This document shows positions 11,541 through 21,700 of a DNA stretch of 64,000 bases, one piece after another. A model generated the notes under the pieces. The model ran no database searches. It saw only the letters and a list, made by a program, of their open reading frames with translations, and was not told the DNA's origin. The stretch covers positions 3,635,303 through 3,699,302 of the forward strand of contig OX419759.1 of the NCBI GenBank assembly GCA_948567375.1, in the 5' to 3' direction. Position numbers and translations under genes: made by a program. Position 1 is the stretch's first letter; every line of letters begins with the position of its first letter. Source of the DNA: Lunularia cruciata (Eukaryota > Streptophyta > Marchantiopsida > Lunulariales > Lunulariaceae).

Positions 11541-13010
11541 CTTTTCCTCTCATTGCGGTGGCAATTACGATGATGTCAATTAACCCGAAGATCCATAACG
11601 AGTTTTGGTTAGCTCTACAACAAGATCCCTTCTTCCAAATGGTACATGGTCATCTAACAATAGGTGACAAGGAGTATAACACCTTCTCCTTCAAGGAAGG
11701 CCTTCTATTCCATGCGGACCGGATCTATGTTCTAGCCAAAGGTGATCTTTGACTTGTGCGCCTTCAAGAAGCCCATGATTTACCCATTGCTGGTCACATG
11801 GGTGTGGACAAGACCTTAGGTACCCTCCAACGTCAATGGTGGTGGCCCAACATGACACAAGATGTTTGAGAATCTGTCCAATCGTGTGAGAGCTGCCAAC
11901 GTAACAAGGCCAGCAACCAAAAGCCAAGTGGACTCCTTCAACCATTTGCCATTCCATCAGCTTGTTGGGAGCATGTGAGCTTGGATCTCATCACATCCTT
12001 GCCAAAGACAAAACAAAGACACACCACCATCATGGTGTTTGTGGATAAGTTTAGTAAGCAAATTCACTTAGCACCAACCTGTGAGACCGTGGATGCTCTA
12101 ACCTTAGTGCAAGTCTACTTCAACAATGTCTTCAAGCATCATGGGATACCATGCGTACTCATCTCTGACCGTGATCCTTGATTTACTGGGAAATTTTAGA
12201 AAGCACTCTTTCAGATACTCGGCACCAAGCTTGCTTTGTCCACGGCCTATCATCCTCAAACTGATGGACAAAATGAACGTGCAAATCATACATTAGAGGA
12301 TATGTTGCATGCCTTTGTCAATGTCCACCGTACCAATTGGGATGAATGTCTTGCCGCTATAGAATTTGCCTACAACAATTCCAAACAGGCAAGCACTGAA
12401 TTCTCTCTTTTCTTTCTCAATTTTGGCCAAGATCCGCTTGTTCCAGATTCTCTTCTTGCTCCCCCTCCATCTCAAGTTCCTCATACTTCCACATTCTTGA
12501 CCACTATATCTCAATCTCTCCAACAAGCAAAGTCTCACCTCCTTGCTGCTCAGAATCACCAAAAACAATATGCAGACCACCATCATCGTGATCTCACCTT
12601 TGAAGTTGATGATAAAGTCATGTTATCCTCCCGTAACCTCCCTCTCCCACTTGATTCCAAGTTTGTAAACTTGCCCCTAATTGGATCGGACCCTTTGATA
12701 TCACCCAAATTGTCTCTCCTGTTGCTTATCACCTTGCCTTACCTTGTCACATGCGTATCCATCCTGTCTTTCATGTTTCCAAGTTGAAACCCTTTGTTCC
12801 TAACCCCTCTTCCTTTTCCTCTTGAGTCCAACCTCCCCCTCTTCCTGTCCCTATCAATGATCATAAAGAGTACAAAGTTTATCGTATCCTTGCGCATTGC
12901 CATATTCAACAAGGCCGTTGCCAACATACGGAGTACAAGGTTCTTTGGAAAGGGTATCTCCTTCATGATGCCACCTGGAAACCTCTTTCTCACCTCTAGA
13001 ATGCATAGAT
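11541..13010 (+). pseudogene. Integrase with C-terminal chromodomain of element 1
   Basis: An HHCC zinc finger is readable at about 11770-11910 (H and H in the EAHDLP...GHMGVD block, then CESCQ). The DDE core follows: SLDLITSLP with FVDKFSK (11975-12060), LISDRDP (12159-12179) and the NERAN block (12270) that holds the Glu. A chromodomain-like tail with YKV-RIL and HDATW-PLSHL is readable in mixed frames at 12870-13000. Stops at 11751, 11868, 12179 and 12200 and several frameshifts make it dead. Chromodomains steer integration into marked chromatin. Confidence 0.85.
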
Positions 13011-13060
13011 GGCCATCCAAGAATTCAAAGCTTCACTAGCGACGAGGACGTCACCAACTA

Positions 13061-13074
13061 GCGGCGGGGGAATA
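13061..13074 (+). other. Polypurine tract, element 1
   Basis: gcggcgggggaata directly precedes the 3' LTR. The equivalent gcggtggaggaata is in element 3, and the reverse complement is at 47692-47705 in element 2. This would prime plus-strand DNA synthesis. Confidence 0.65.
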
Positions 13075-13493
13075 TGTAACAATATGGCGTTTAGCGATGA
13101 AGTTAGTTGGGCTTACGAAGTAGCACATGAGACAAAGTAACCTAGAATATTATGGAAGTATCTAGGAAGCTTCTTGGGAAGCTTCCCGGCTAGCTTAGCT
13201 TGCACTTCAAGTAAGTAGCTTCTAGAAAGAAGCTTCTAGAAGCTTCCAACTAGCTTAACTTGCATGCCAAGTAGACAGCTTCTAGAAGGGTTGGCTTAAC
13301 TTGGCTTAACTTGACTTGCACTCTAAGAAAGCAGCTTGAGGAAGCTTCTTGAGAAGCTTTCCAAGGGCCTTGTATGCTACCTATAAATACCAAAGCCAAA
13401 GCTCATGTTAGGCATTCAGAGTTTTCCCTCATTCAAGTGTCCCAATATGAGTTTCCATTCTCCTATTTCTCTCCTCAGATTTGGTCTTTTACT
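13075..13493 (+). repeat. 3' LTR of element 1
   Basis: Starts TGTAACAATATGG like the 5' LTR. It contains a perfect four-unit GAAgcTTCtaGAAgcTTC array at 13229-13246 and a TATAAATA box at 13382-13389. It differs from the 5' LTR by several substitutions and indels, which points to an old insertion. Confidence 0.9.
13229..13246. promoter_or_regulatory. Perfect four-unit heat-shock-element-like array
   Basis: GAAgcTTCtaGAAgcTTC: four alternating GAA/TTC units with exact 2-bp spacing. Equivalent arrays lie at 14563-14580, 57035-57052 and 62307-62324, with a three-unit version at 47535-47547. Confidence 0.6.
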
Positions 13494-14100
13494 GATGTTG
13501 TGGTTACGGACCTTACACATGATACAATTTTAGAGGGAGTGATTACCCATCTCCCTAGATGGGCAGCGAGTGTAATAGTAGGTTGCAATGTCTCCAAGTG
13601 TAAGGGCATGTAGTGAGATCACCTCTTTGACATGACATTCAAGACATTTGTCAAGGAGTCCATGAGAGCTTATCATGTTAGGCGCCAGGGGTACCACTCT
13701 CACTCCCATACTTTGTAGCATATTTTAGACAATGTGTGTCCATTGCTCTACAGAGGCCGGTGGCTGGCACAATCCACAGGAGAGCAATCACACTAGGTGA
13801 TGCTTCTTTGGATGCTCTAGTTGTTTGTAGACCATACTACTTGCATAACTCAAATATCTTAGATGCAGTAGTGCATATTTCACATATAGACTCTATTGGG
13901 GCTTAGCTCCATTTTGTGTTTTTCGTCTCTCCCTTCTATGGCTTGATAGGGTTTTCTCATCCTTCATTTTTTCTACATTGTTGCTTGTATCTTTTGTTTA
14001 GTTTTATTATTACATGAATTCATTGGTGATATATGGGATTTAACTATTAATCCATTTGATTAAATGTTAATGCTAACCATCCAGCCAAAAAAAGTTGAAA
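13494..14100 (+). pseudogene. 3' part of LINE copy 1 (endonuclease end and 3' UTR)
   Basis: Continues the LINE interrupted at 7863: DVVVTDLTHDTILEGVITHLP, then NVSKCKGM and, in shifted frames, the conserved tail block with YHVRRQG and HSHSHT near 13675-13710 and ITLGDASLDAL near 13785-13820. LINE copy 2 (16957-17760) has the same order. Many stops are present. Confidence 0.65.
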
Positions 14101-14209
14101 AAGAGTGAGTAATGAATAGTCACATGTTTAGTCAATTTTGATAAACATTCTCTAGTACCCTTTGTTTGACATTCTGATATTCTTGTAGTTTTGTCAAGAT
14201 ATTAATGTT

Positions 14210-14735
14210 AAGGTGATTTTATTCAGAAAATTTTGCCAAAGCTTGAGGTGATGAATTGTGTGAAATGATGTTTGGGTAGTACTCAAACACAAAAATCCCC
14301 ATAGTTCAGCAAAAGTGGTTTTGGTGGTCCATAAATTCCATCCATCCCATTCCTACTCTGATATCCATATACAAGATCGAGATCAAGGAGAGAAATAGGA
14401 GAATGGAAGATCACATTGGGACACTTTGAGTGTGTGAAACTCTAAATTCCTAGCATGAGCTTTGGCTATGGTATTTATAGGGAGTATACAAGGCTCTTGA
14501 GAAGCTTCTCAAGAAGCTTCTTTCTAGAAGTTGCCTACTTGGCGTGCAAACTAAGCTAACTGGAAGCTTCTAGAAACTTCCTTCTAGAAACTACCTACTT
14601 GGAGTGCAAGCTAAGCTAGCTTGGGAAGCTTCCTAAGAAACGTTTTAGATACTTTTAGAATATTCTAGGCTAATTTGGTCTATTCATACTTTGTTAGCCT
14701 TGATTAACTTTGTTGCTAAACTCCATATTGTTACA
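14210..14735 (-). mobile_element. Truncated chromovirus fragment: 5' LTR plus leader, minus strand
   Basis: Reading the minus strand, the LTR runs from 14735 (TGTAACAATATGG) to about 14368. It is followed by a primer site (reverse complement ctctgatatcca at 14356-14367) and about 150 bp of the leader also seen near 8290-8430 and 52260-52440. The element stops there, so only the 5' end survives. It contains a perfect four-unit GAA/TTC array at 14563-14580. Confidence 0.85.
14563..14580. promoter_or_regulatory. Heat-shock-element-like array, four units
   Basis: GAAgcTTCtaGAAacTTC, in the U3 of the truncated minus-strand LTR. Confidence 0.5.
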
Positions 14736-16377
14736 ATGTCCAACTTGGCCATAATTGTAACAATACCTTTGTTTTTGGTCAAGCACCTTGCTCTTGTGGG
14801 ACTCCATCTCTATTTTCTTAGACTTGTCCTCGTTATCCTTGGAGTGGTCATGCTCATTAGTCTCGGAAGTAAATTTTTGCCCATTTCCATAGGAATTGGT
14901 CCACCAAAGTGAGTGTTTCAGCCCGATACTGTTGTCTTGGGATTACCTCTTCACCTCCTCCAAGCGCTCTTGCTATTCTTTGTGCACATACAAATGGTGC
15001 AAGGATTTTGTTCCATTACCTCTTGGTGAATTTGCTCTTTGACCCCATTTCAAATGTTCAAGAGCTTCTGGTGGGCACATATTTGTTATTGTGACTTATA
15101 GATCAAGAAATACCTCTACCTATTCTTATATGATGTTCTTCTGCCTCAACCTCCATTTTTAGGTTTGAGTCATTTGTACAGATTCCATGATTGTAAATTC
15201 TTCAATAACTCTTCTTGCATTGCTATCCAAGTGATCTCTCTTCCTTTGCCAACACCAATTGTTCCTAAGCATTGTACCATATGAGGGATTTATTGGTCAA
15301 ATACCCACATGTAAACACATTTATGGAATGATTGGTGATCTTAGTAAAAAATAAAAAGTATCAATTCATTCTTGAGATCCAATTTTCCACTTTCCCATGG
15401 AACGTTGTCCATTGTAATGCTTGATGTTGCATATCTTCTTCATCTGGAGTAACAACATGGTTTCATTGTTGATGATGTTGCATATCTTCTTCATCTGGAG
15501 TAACAACATGGTTTCATTGTTGATGATGTTGCATATCTTCTTCATCTGGAGTAACAACATGGTTTCATTGTTGATCGAGGTTGGTGTCATTGGGATGAAT
15601 GACTCTCCAAGTACTTTGGCTGTTGTTATTGGATTTTGGAATGATTCTCCTTCTTGCATTACATGATTGTTCTTGAAGGTATGTACTTGACTTTGTAATG
15701 TATCCATTGTCATCTTGATGTCTTAAAACTCACTCAACATCCCCCTCTATTCCTTACATCAGATCTTTCAATTGCAACTCTATGATTTGTACACACAACA
15801 AACGCTCAATCAATACCTCCTATTTCAATAGAGTTTTAATATGATCACTCATGGAGGGATATGGACGATTAGGACTACCATTGGGACCTTAAAGACTATC
15901 ACTCATTGATAATATTCTTCACCAAATTGTGGATTACAAAGTCCTTGAACATTACTTTTTACCCAATTACATAAACTAATTTCTACTTGAGCATTGAAAG
16001 GGACAGGGTTTGATATATTCAGATCCATTGCATCATAAAATAATGTAAATTGTCAAATCCCACTCTTTACCAATATCACCACAAGTAGAGTCACAAGGTT
16101 TGACAAATTCATTACTACGTCCATGAACTTTGCTCTGAAATGGTAAACAAATATACTCTCACTTGCTCACGGTAGATGTATAGATTCTTGATGTGGAACA
16201 GATTCAAGAATAGGGTTTAACACGCAAGAAATTGTCCTCCAAGTATCCATCCTATCCTTTCTCAAAAACAGATTGCATTGCTTTTTCTCCCCTCAAAATT
16301 ACTCAATCTTAGTAGTACTTGTTCTTCCAAGAAGGGTGATACACTCACTTGGATTAAAACACTCACTTTGGTACCAT
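14736..16377 (-). mobile_element. Probable internal region of a second LTR-retrotransposon family, minus strand
   Basis: It lies directly inside a family-2 LTR (16378-16956) whose primer-site-like sequence (TGGTACCAAAG on the minus strand, 16365-16377) points left, so this should be leader and gag of that element. Weak coding signs on the minus strand include FGGPIPMEMG near 14890 and a repeat-bearing frame at 15366-15713. No enzyme domain could be read. The truncated chromovirus LTR cuts it at 14735. Confidence 0.4.
15424..15576. repeat. Three 51-bp tandem repeats
   Basis: A unit containing gatgttgcatatcttcttc and gtaacaacatggtttcattg is present three times almost perfectly with a 51-bp period. 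The period is 17 codons, and the minus strand stays open through all three, repeating a unit with NNETMLLLQMKKICNI. Confidence 0.9.
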
Positions 16378-16956
16378 TGTAATATCCCAAAGACAAGAGA
16401 AACCCAAGAGAAACACAAGATTTCATTCCTCCATACTCCGATGCCCAAAGGAACACCTTGTTTATATTACGTAGCAAAGCACTCAAAGAGAACTACACCC
16501 TTGGATCAAATACATGGATTGGTGATATATTAGCAAACTCCATCCTTAGATTAGCTACATGGATTGGTGACATGTTAATCCTTGTCCTATTTGGTTAGTC
16601 AAACAAGTTTGACCACAAGGAATATTTGGAGAATCATCTTGTAAGAAGCTCAAAACAATATGAGTAAGGTACCATTAGAAAACTCTTGATAGAGACAAAC
16701 AAGAGATGAAAAGGCAATGCTCCCCCTTGGAAAGATAGAGTATTCATTTTTTCAAGACCTAATTCATCCATTTAGGCCTCCAAAATTAGCTCAAAAGTTT
16801 TAAGGGTGTTTTTGATCTCTTCACTATTAGTGAAAGTAATCATTTGGTAACCCCTCTATCTAGTCTACCTAGACCATCATATATAAATCACTAAAGATAT
16901 TAGAAAGCTAATTTTTATCTCTAGATAATTTGTCTAATGAATGATGTTGTGTAATG
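16378..16956 (-). repeat. LTR of family 2, minus orientation
   Basis: Matches the solo LTR at 55419-56026 and the partial copy at 62718-63099: TGTAATRT at the left end, a shared block with acacccttggatca and tacatggattggtgat, a cctaattcatcc block and a ctctagataatttgtc end. Orientation is inferred from a primer-site-like sequence adjoining its left side. The right end is degenerate. Confidence 0.75.
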
Positions 16957-17760
16957 CCAACATAGACTATATTCTCTCTTAGCTAACTTGTCCATTCCTC
17001 GGGCTACTAGAGCACATCTTTGCTCTTACTCTGACAAGGGTATAGGCTCTTGGATCCTAGCTGGATTGTATATTAGGGTATTCCAACTCACAGCAACTAT
17101 TTTCTCTATATTGATTGCTATGGCATGAGAGAGTGGATACCTTGCTTGGAAAGAGCATTTGTATACTTTGCAAACGACATGTGTCAAGGCAAATTTATAC
17201 TTGGTTTGAGATGATCAAGCGATAATCGTGGATGTTGTGGAGTGAATGATTACTCATTACTCATTACCTATGTTTGATGCAATTTTGGAGGGAATGATTA
17301 CTCATTCCCTTGGATGTGCAGCAAGTGGAGCCGCGATATGCAAGGTCTCCAAGGATAAAGGTATGCAACAAGGTCATTTCTTTGTTCCTCTAGCTTTGGA
17401 GTTGTATGGAGAGATGGATATAAAATCCACCACATTTGTCGGAGAATTGTCGGAGATTGCTTGACAACTTATCATATTAGATGCTAAGGGTACCATTCTC
17501 ACTCCCATGCTTCATTGTATATTTTAGATAACATGTGTTCTATGCTCTTCCAAGAACAGAGACAAGTGCAATCCATAGAAGAACAATCACACGAGGTGTA
17601 GATCTCACTACTTGCATGACTATGATATTTTAAGTGCAATAGGATAGATATCTCTACTCGATACGATCCTGATCAACCCCATTTTGTCTCGCCCTTATCC
17701 GGAGCTTGGTGGGGCCCTTCGCATCCTCTTTTTTCTTTACACGATTGCCTTTTACCTATT
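16957..17760 (+). pseudogene. LINE copy 2, endonuclease tail
   Basis: Parallels 7340-7863 and 13494-13980 of copy 1: a ctatattctctctta lead-in, then ESGYLAWKEHL-type and LYLV-DD-type pieces, then GMITHSLGCAA, CKVSKDKGMQQGHFFVPLALELYGEMD and STTFVGELSEIA at 17246-17464. Only the C-terminal part is present. It is broken by stops and abuts the family-2 LTR that probably inserted into it. Confidence 0.65.
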
Positions 17761-18063
17761 TGCATGGATGATGACCAGCTCCCTTCAGGAATTGGATAAT
17801 TGCCTGTTAGTGGATACACGGTACCGTATCGTTGTTCCAGTCCCGAAGCCCAAGGATAGTTCTAGTATCCTCTTCAGTAAACTACGGTTTAGACGTTATA
17901 GACAATTCCGGCCATAAGAAACTCACCAATTCCATTGGGGGAATGTGCGGTACATATTCCCGATCCCTCCCTCGGTCAACAAACGCTGATCAGGTTTCGA
18001 GAAATTACTCTCAGTAGATTGAACAGAGAGTTTGTACGAAGGGAATTAGACAGGTAGATTTGA
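17761..18063. other. Intergenic, nothing recognised
   Basis: No gene or repeat supported. Short open frames here show no domain. Confidence 0.5.
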
Positions 18064-18111
18064 TCATATAATATACTATCTTTCCATCCGGAGAGATAGT
18101 ATATTATATGA
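18064..18111. repeat. 18-bp perfect inverted repeat (hairpin, 12-base loop)
   Basis: Arms 18064-18081 and 18094-18111 are exact reverse complements (catataatatactatct core) around the loop ttccatccggag. It lies about 670 bp upstream of the ROCO start codon. It could be a small fold-back element, a regulatory hairpin or a random AT-rich palindrome. Confidence 0.8.
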
Positions 18112-18531
18112 GTATATTATAGAATCTTGATGAGTCTTCTTGTTCGCATCCTTCTTCTTATACTACGGGTTCGCCTTTGCTCTCTTCCTCCACTTTCGGA
18201 ACATCACCATTGTCAACATTGCCTAAAGATCTACAGTGGCCACCATATTCAAGATTGGCACAGAGCACCAACTTTCCAGCTTGGCCCTAAACAGGAGTGG
18301 AAGGCACGCAGCACTGTCCAGGGTCCTCGAAGTTTACTTCGAATATTTGAGATGCGGAATACTACTAGGCGAACGGTATGGTTGAAAAAGGCACGGGTCT
18401 TCGTAATCTGCTGTTGTGATTTGGATCAGAGCAGTTCGTGTCTCCTGTCTTGCCACACGATCGAGGTTCCCTCTGTATTCTACTCGTGCATTTCATAGTA
18501 ATACTCTCTCCGTGAATTCAGGATCCATTGT

Positions 18532-18533
<2 letters not shown>

Positions 18534-18586
<53 letters not shown>
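18534..18586. repeat. (AT)n microsatellite, about 26 units
   Basis: Uninterrupted AT dinucleotides about 195 bp upstream of the ROCO start codon, probably within its promoter or 5' UTR. Confidence 0.98.
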
Positions 18587-18588
<2 letters not shown>

Positions 18589-18781
18589 TTGTGCCGTTGT
18601 GAGATTCGAGGACTGTGTTGTACATCTAGAGTTAATTTTATGTCAATCTTGCTGCTCGCACTCTGTACATAAGGCTCGGAACTATAGTTCTTAGGTCTTC
18701 GCATTTGTTCCTTACATAGCCTCCGGCCAATTTTGTCTCTAAGATTCTAGCTTGCTGCCCTCTCCGCTTGTGATTGTCAAT

Positions 18782-21700
18782 ATGGACAACAACAAAAGTT
18801 TCAAGGAAATGTTCCGGGATGTTCAGGCTAAGGCTCGTGATATCCGCATTGAGGATCAGTTGGTTGGTGACCTCTGGAATACACTCAATGTTGAAACTAC
18901 AGTAGATTTAGTAATGTCACCACGAAATGGAGCAATCCTGCAGAGGATATTCTTACATGGACACCTTGCAAATCTGAAGAGTCTCAGTCTAAAACACGAA
19001 AGGGTCCATGCACGCAAATGTGAATGTGAACACTGTTGGCTCATGGTTGAAAGTTTTCGCTGCGGGCATCTTCCGAACTTGGAGTCTCTCAGTGTGTATA
19101 GTTCAAAAGGTATGCCTGAGGAAAGGCAGAAATACGTTTTCAGGTCCATCTCGGGGGCAGTGGAAGAAGGTCATTTGTCTGCAATGAACACGTTGAGAGT
19201 ACGTGGGGATGGTTGGAAAGATGAAGACATGAAACGTCTACTGCAATGTCTCATACCGAGAATTTCCTTGAAATGTCTCGGTTTACCGGAAGAAGGGCTA
19301 GATGATGGTTGTGCAGAAGTACTAGGGGCGACCATGGAGGCAGGTGACCTTAGCAATCTGGAAATGTTAGAGATATTCGACTACAAAACTACTTTACATG
19401 CTAGTGGGTGGTTGTGCTTAGCAAAAGGACTTAGATCAGGCTGTTTTAGGAAACTACAAGATTTGATCCTGGGGATAAATGTGGCTCGAGATGAAGTGGA
19501 TGATTTATCATTTGCTCTTCGAGAAGGCTCTATTCCACAATTGAGGAGGCTAGAGCTTTCATTTTACGGAGCTGACTCAGTGACAGTACATAGTGATCCT
19601 TCTTCTCGTAACGGATTTCAAGTCATGGCTGAAGGACTCGCGTCACCGTTTCTGTCATATCTTGAATCGCTAGAATTATACAGAGTTCCATATGTTGTAC
19701 GATCTCAGGGTGGGAACATTATGAGCACTTTAGCATCATGGAATTTCAAGGCCTTGAAAACCTTGAGATTAGTCGCTTTGGGTTTGACAGAAAAGGAAGG
19801 AATCATGCTCGCGAAAGTGTTGAGTGATAGTCATTTCCCGGCCTTGAAATGTCTGGACCTCAAGTATAATAAACTGGGAGCCACAGGATTTAAGGCTTTA
19901 TTCCAAGCTTTTAAATCTGGCGAAATTGCTGACTTGGAAGACCTCACCTGCTCTGCATATATGACACTGAACTTTCCGGCGTGCGAGCTTGCTGAGGTCC
20001 TTCTGGATGGGCATTTACCAAAACTGAAATCTGTTTCTATGGAAGGACACGAAACTATAAACCAGGAAGCTGCAGAGGCCCTCGTACATGCTTACCAGAA
20101 CAATCCGTTTTTGACTGCTAAGCTTCAAGTCATGTGGCCTGTAGGGCCTTGGGAGGACAACTGGAAAGGATTTTGTTCTCGTAATGAAGGACAGGTGGAG
20201 GACTTGAGGAAATTAGATGGAGCTAGGGTATCCGCAAAGCAAGGACGTGTGTTTTTATGCGGGGAACCCTGTGCTGGTAAGACCACTCTAAGAAAATCCT
20301 TGAGCAAACGTCACACGAAAGAAGCATGGTGGTCTGTCGCCCGTAGACTATGCCTTTCTGCTCCTGCCGAGGACGAGCCGCGCACTAGAGGGATTGAGGT
20401 CGTGCAGATTTCAGACGAGGAGGTGACACTTACGCTGTGGGATCTTGCAGGCCAGCAAGAATATCACGTCCTCCACGGGGCTTTCTTTCCAGACTTGGCC
20501 TACACGGATGTATATGCTACCATATTCGTGTTGGTTTGTAGAGCCAATCCCGAAACTAGTTCTCCCCAGGATAATTCATATGAGGATCTACGGTACTGGT
20601 TGAGGTTCATAGCAGCAAGCTCGCTGAGAGGAGTGGAAGCTATGAAAAGACAAGTGATCGTTGTGTTGAATCGGTTTGACAATATGCAGTGCGATGACAA
20701 CAGAAGGAATTTATGGAAGTTGCAGGTTGAGGATTTCAGGAAAGAGTTCAAGGATTTTCTGGAGATCATATTTGAGATGGACTCTTGTTGTTTGGACGTA
20801 AGAGCATTAAAGAGAGCAGAGCGTTTAAAACAGATGATGTTTCAGAAAACGAAGGGGATGCTCAAAGGCAAGCGAATTCCCAAAGCTTGCGAAAATCTCC
20901 AGTCAGCAGTCCAACAATGGGCTGCAGCTGAAGAGCACAAGTTATTCCCTGTCTTGGATTGGGATGATATTCTTGGGCAAGTCAAGGCTTGGGGAAAAGG
21001 TCTTGTGGAGCTTTCAAATGAAACCTTGGTTGCGGCTATCAACTATCTCAACCAAGTCGGGGTTGTGATACATTTTTCGGAAGGTATTCGTGAAGACGGA
21101 GGACTATCCAGAAGTGACCTCATTGTAGTCCAGCCCGAATGGTTTTGCAGGGACGTGGTGGGTGACTTGCTCCTCCCTGAGGAATTTTGGGGTTGTGGAA
21201 AGGAGATCCTTCTCCGCAAGAGACGAGAAGATGATCATACATTGACTATCTCCACTTTGAAGGAATGTTATACGAAGTTGAACGATGCACAGGTTAGCGC
21301 GGCAATCACTATACTTCTCCGGATGGGGCTGTGTTTTTCAGTGGGCTCAACAAAGGTCCTTATACCTGCTCTTGTCCCCGTTAACACCCCCCTGCCGTCT
21401 TGGTGGACTGAACGACGACATGGCCACGACCACGATGATCAGTGGGTAATGGGTTTCAGCCTCATACCGGTGGATGCACACAGGACACTCCTACCAGCTT
21501 CTTTCTTCTCCCGCTTTCAGGTTGAATTGGCTCAAGAAACTGAAATCAGGCAACAAGTTGGAAATGATTTCTCTGTAGGTTCGAGGTTTGTGGCGTTCAA
21601 GGCCCTGGGAATGGAAGTGCTGGTGGAGTTTCGAGCCGAGGAGAAGAACACAATGACAGATCGGGTTGACATCATGGTGAAGCCCTCGAAAAGAGGTGAT

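Larger units (their letters stand above)
7864..13493 (+). mobile_element. Ty3/gypsy chromovirus, element 1 (full-length but dead)
   Basis: An LTR retrotransposon of about 5.6 kb: 5' LTR 7864-8275, initiator tRNA-Met-type primer site, gag, protease, RT, RNase H, integrase and chromodomain in that order, then a polypurine tract and 3' LTR 13075-13493. It lies inside a LINE remnant. The flanking pentamers are gatat (7859-7863) and gatgt (13494-13498), consistent with a mutated 5-bp target duplication. Every coding domain has stops or frame breaks, so it is not autonomous now. The pol order with integrase last, ending in a chromodomain, places it among chromoviruses. Confidence 0.92.

Noticed and set aside
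11691..11957. Minus-strand frames opposite the integrase zinc-finger region (also 60769-61035)
   Set aside because: Shadows of chromovirus integrase sequence.
13494..13577. Extended target-site duplication of element 1 (about 84 bp)
   Set aside because: Ty3/gypsy integrases make about 5-bp duplications. The 84-bp match is better explained by a pre-existing tandem repeat in the LINE.
15424..15576. CRISPR-like array
   Set aside because: Head-to-tail repeats without unique spacers, in a eukaryotic retroelement.
18416..18704. Frames encoding long Tyr-Ile repeats on both strands
   Set aside because: Produced by the (AT)n microsatellite.
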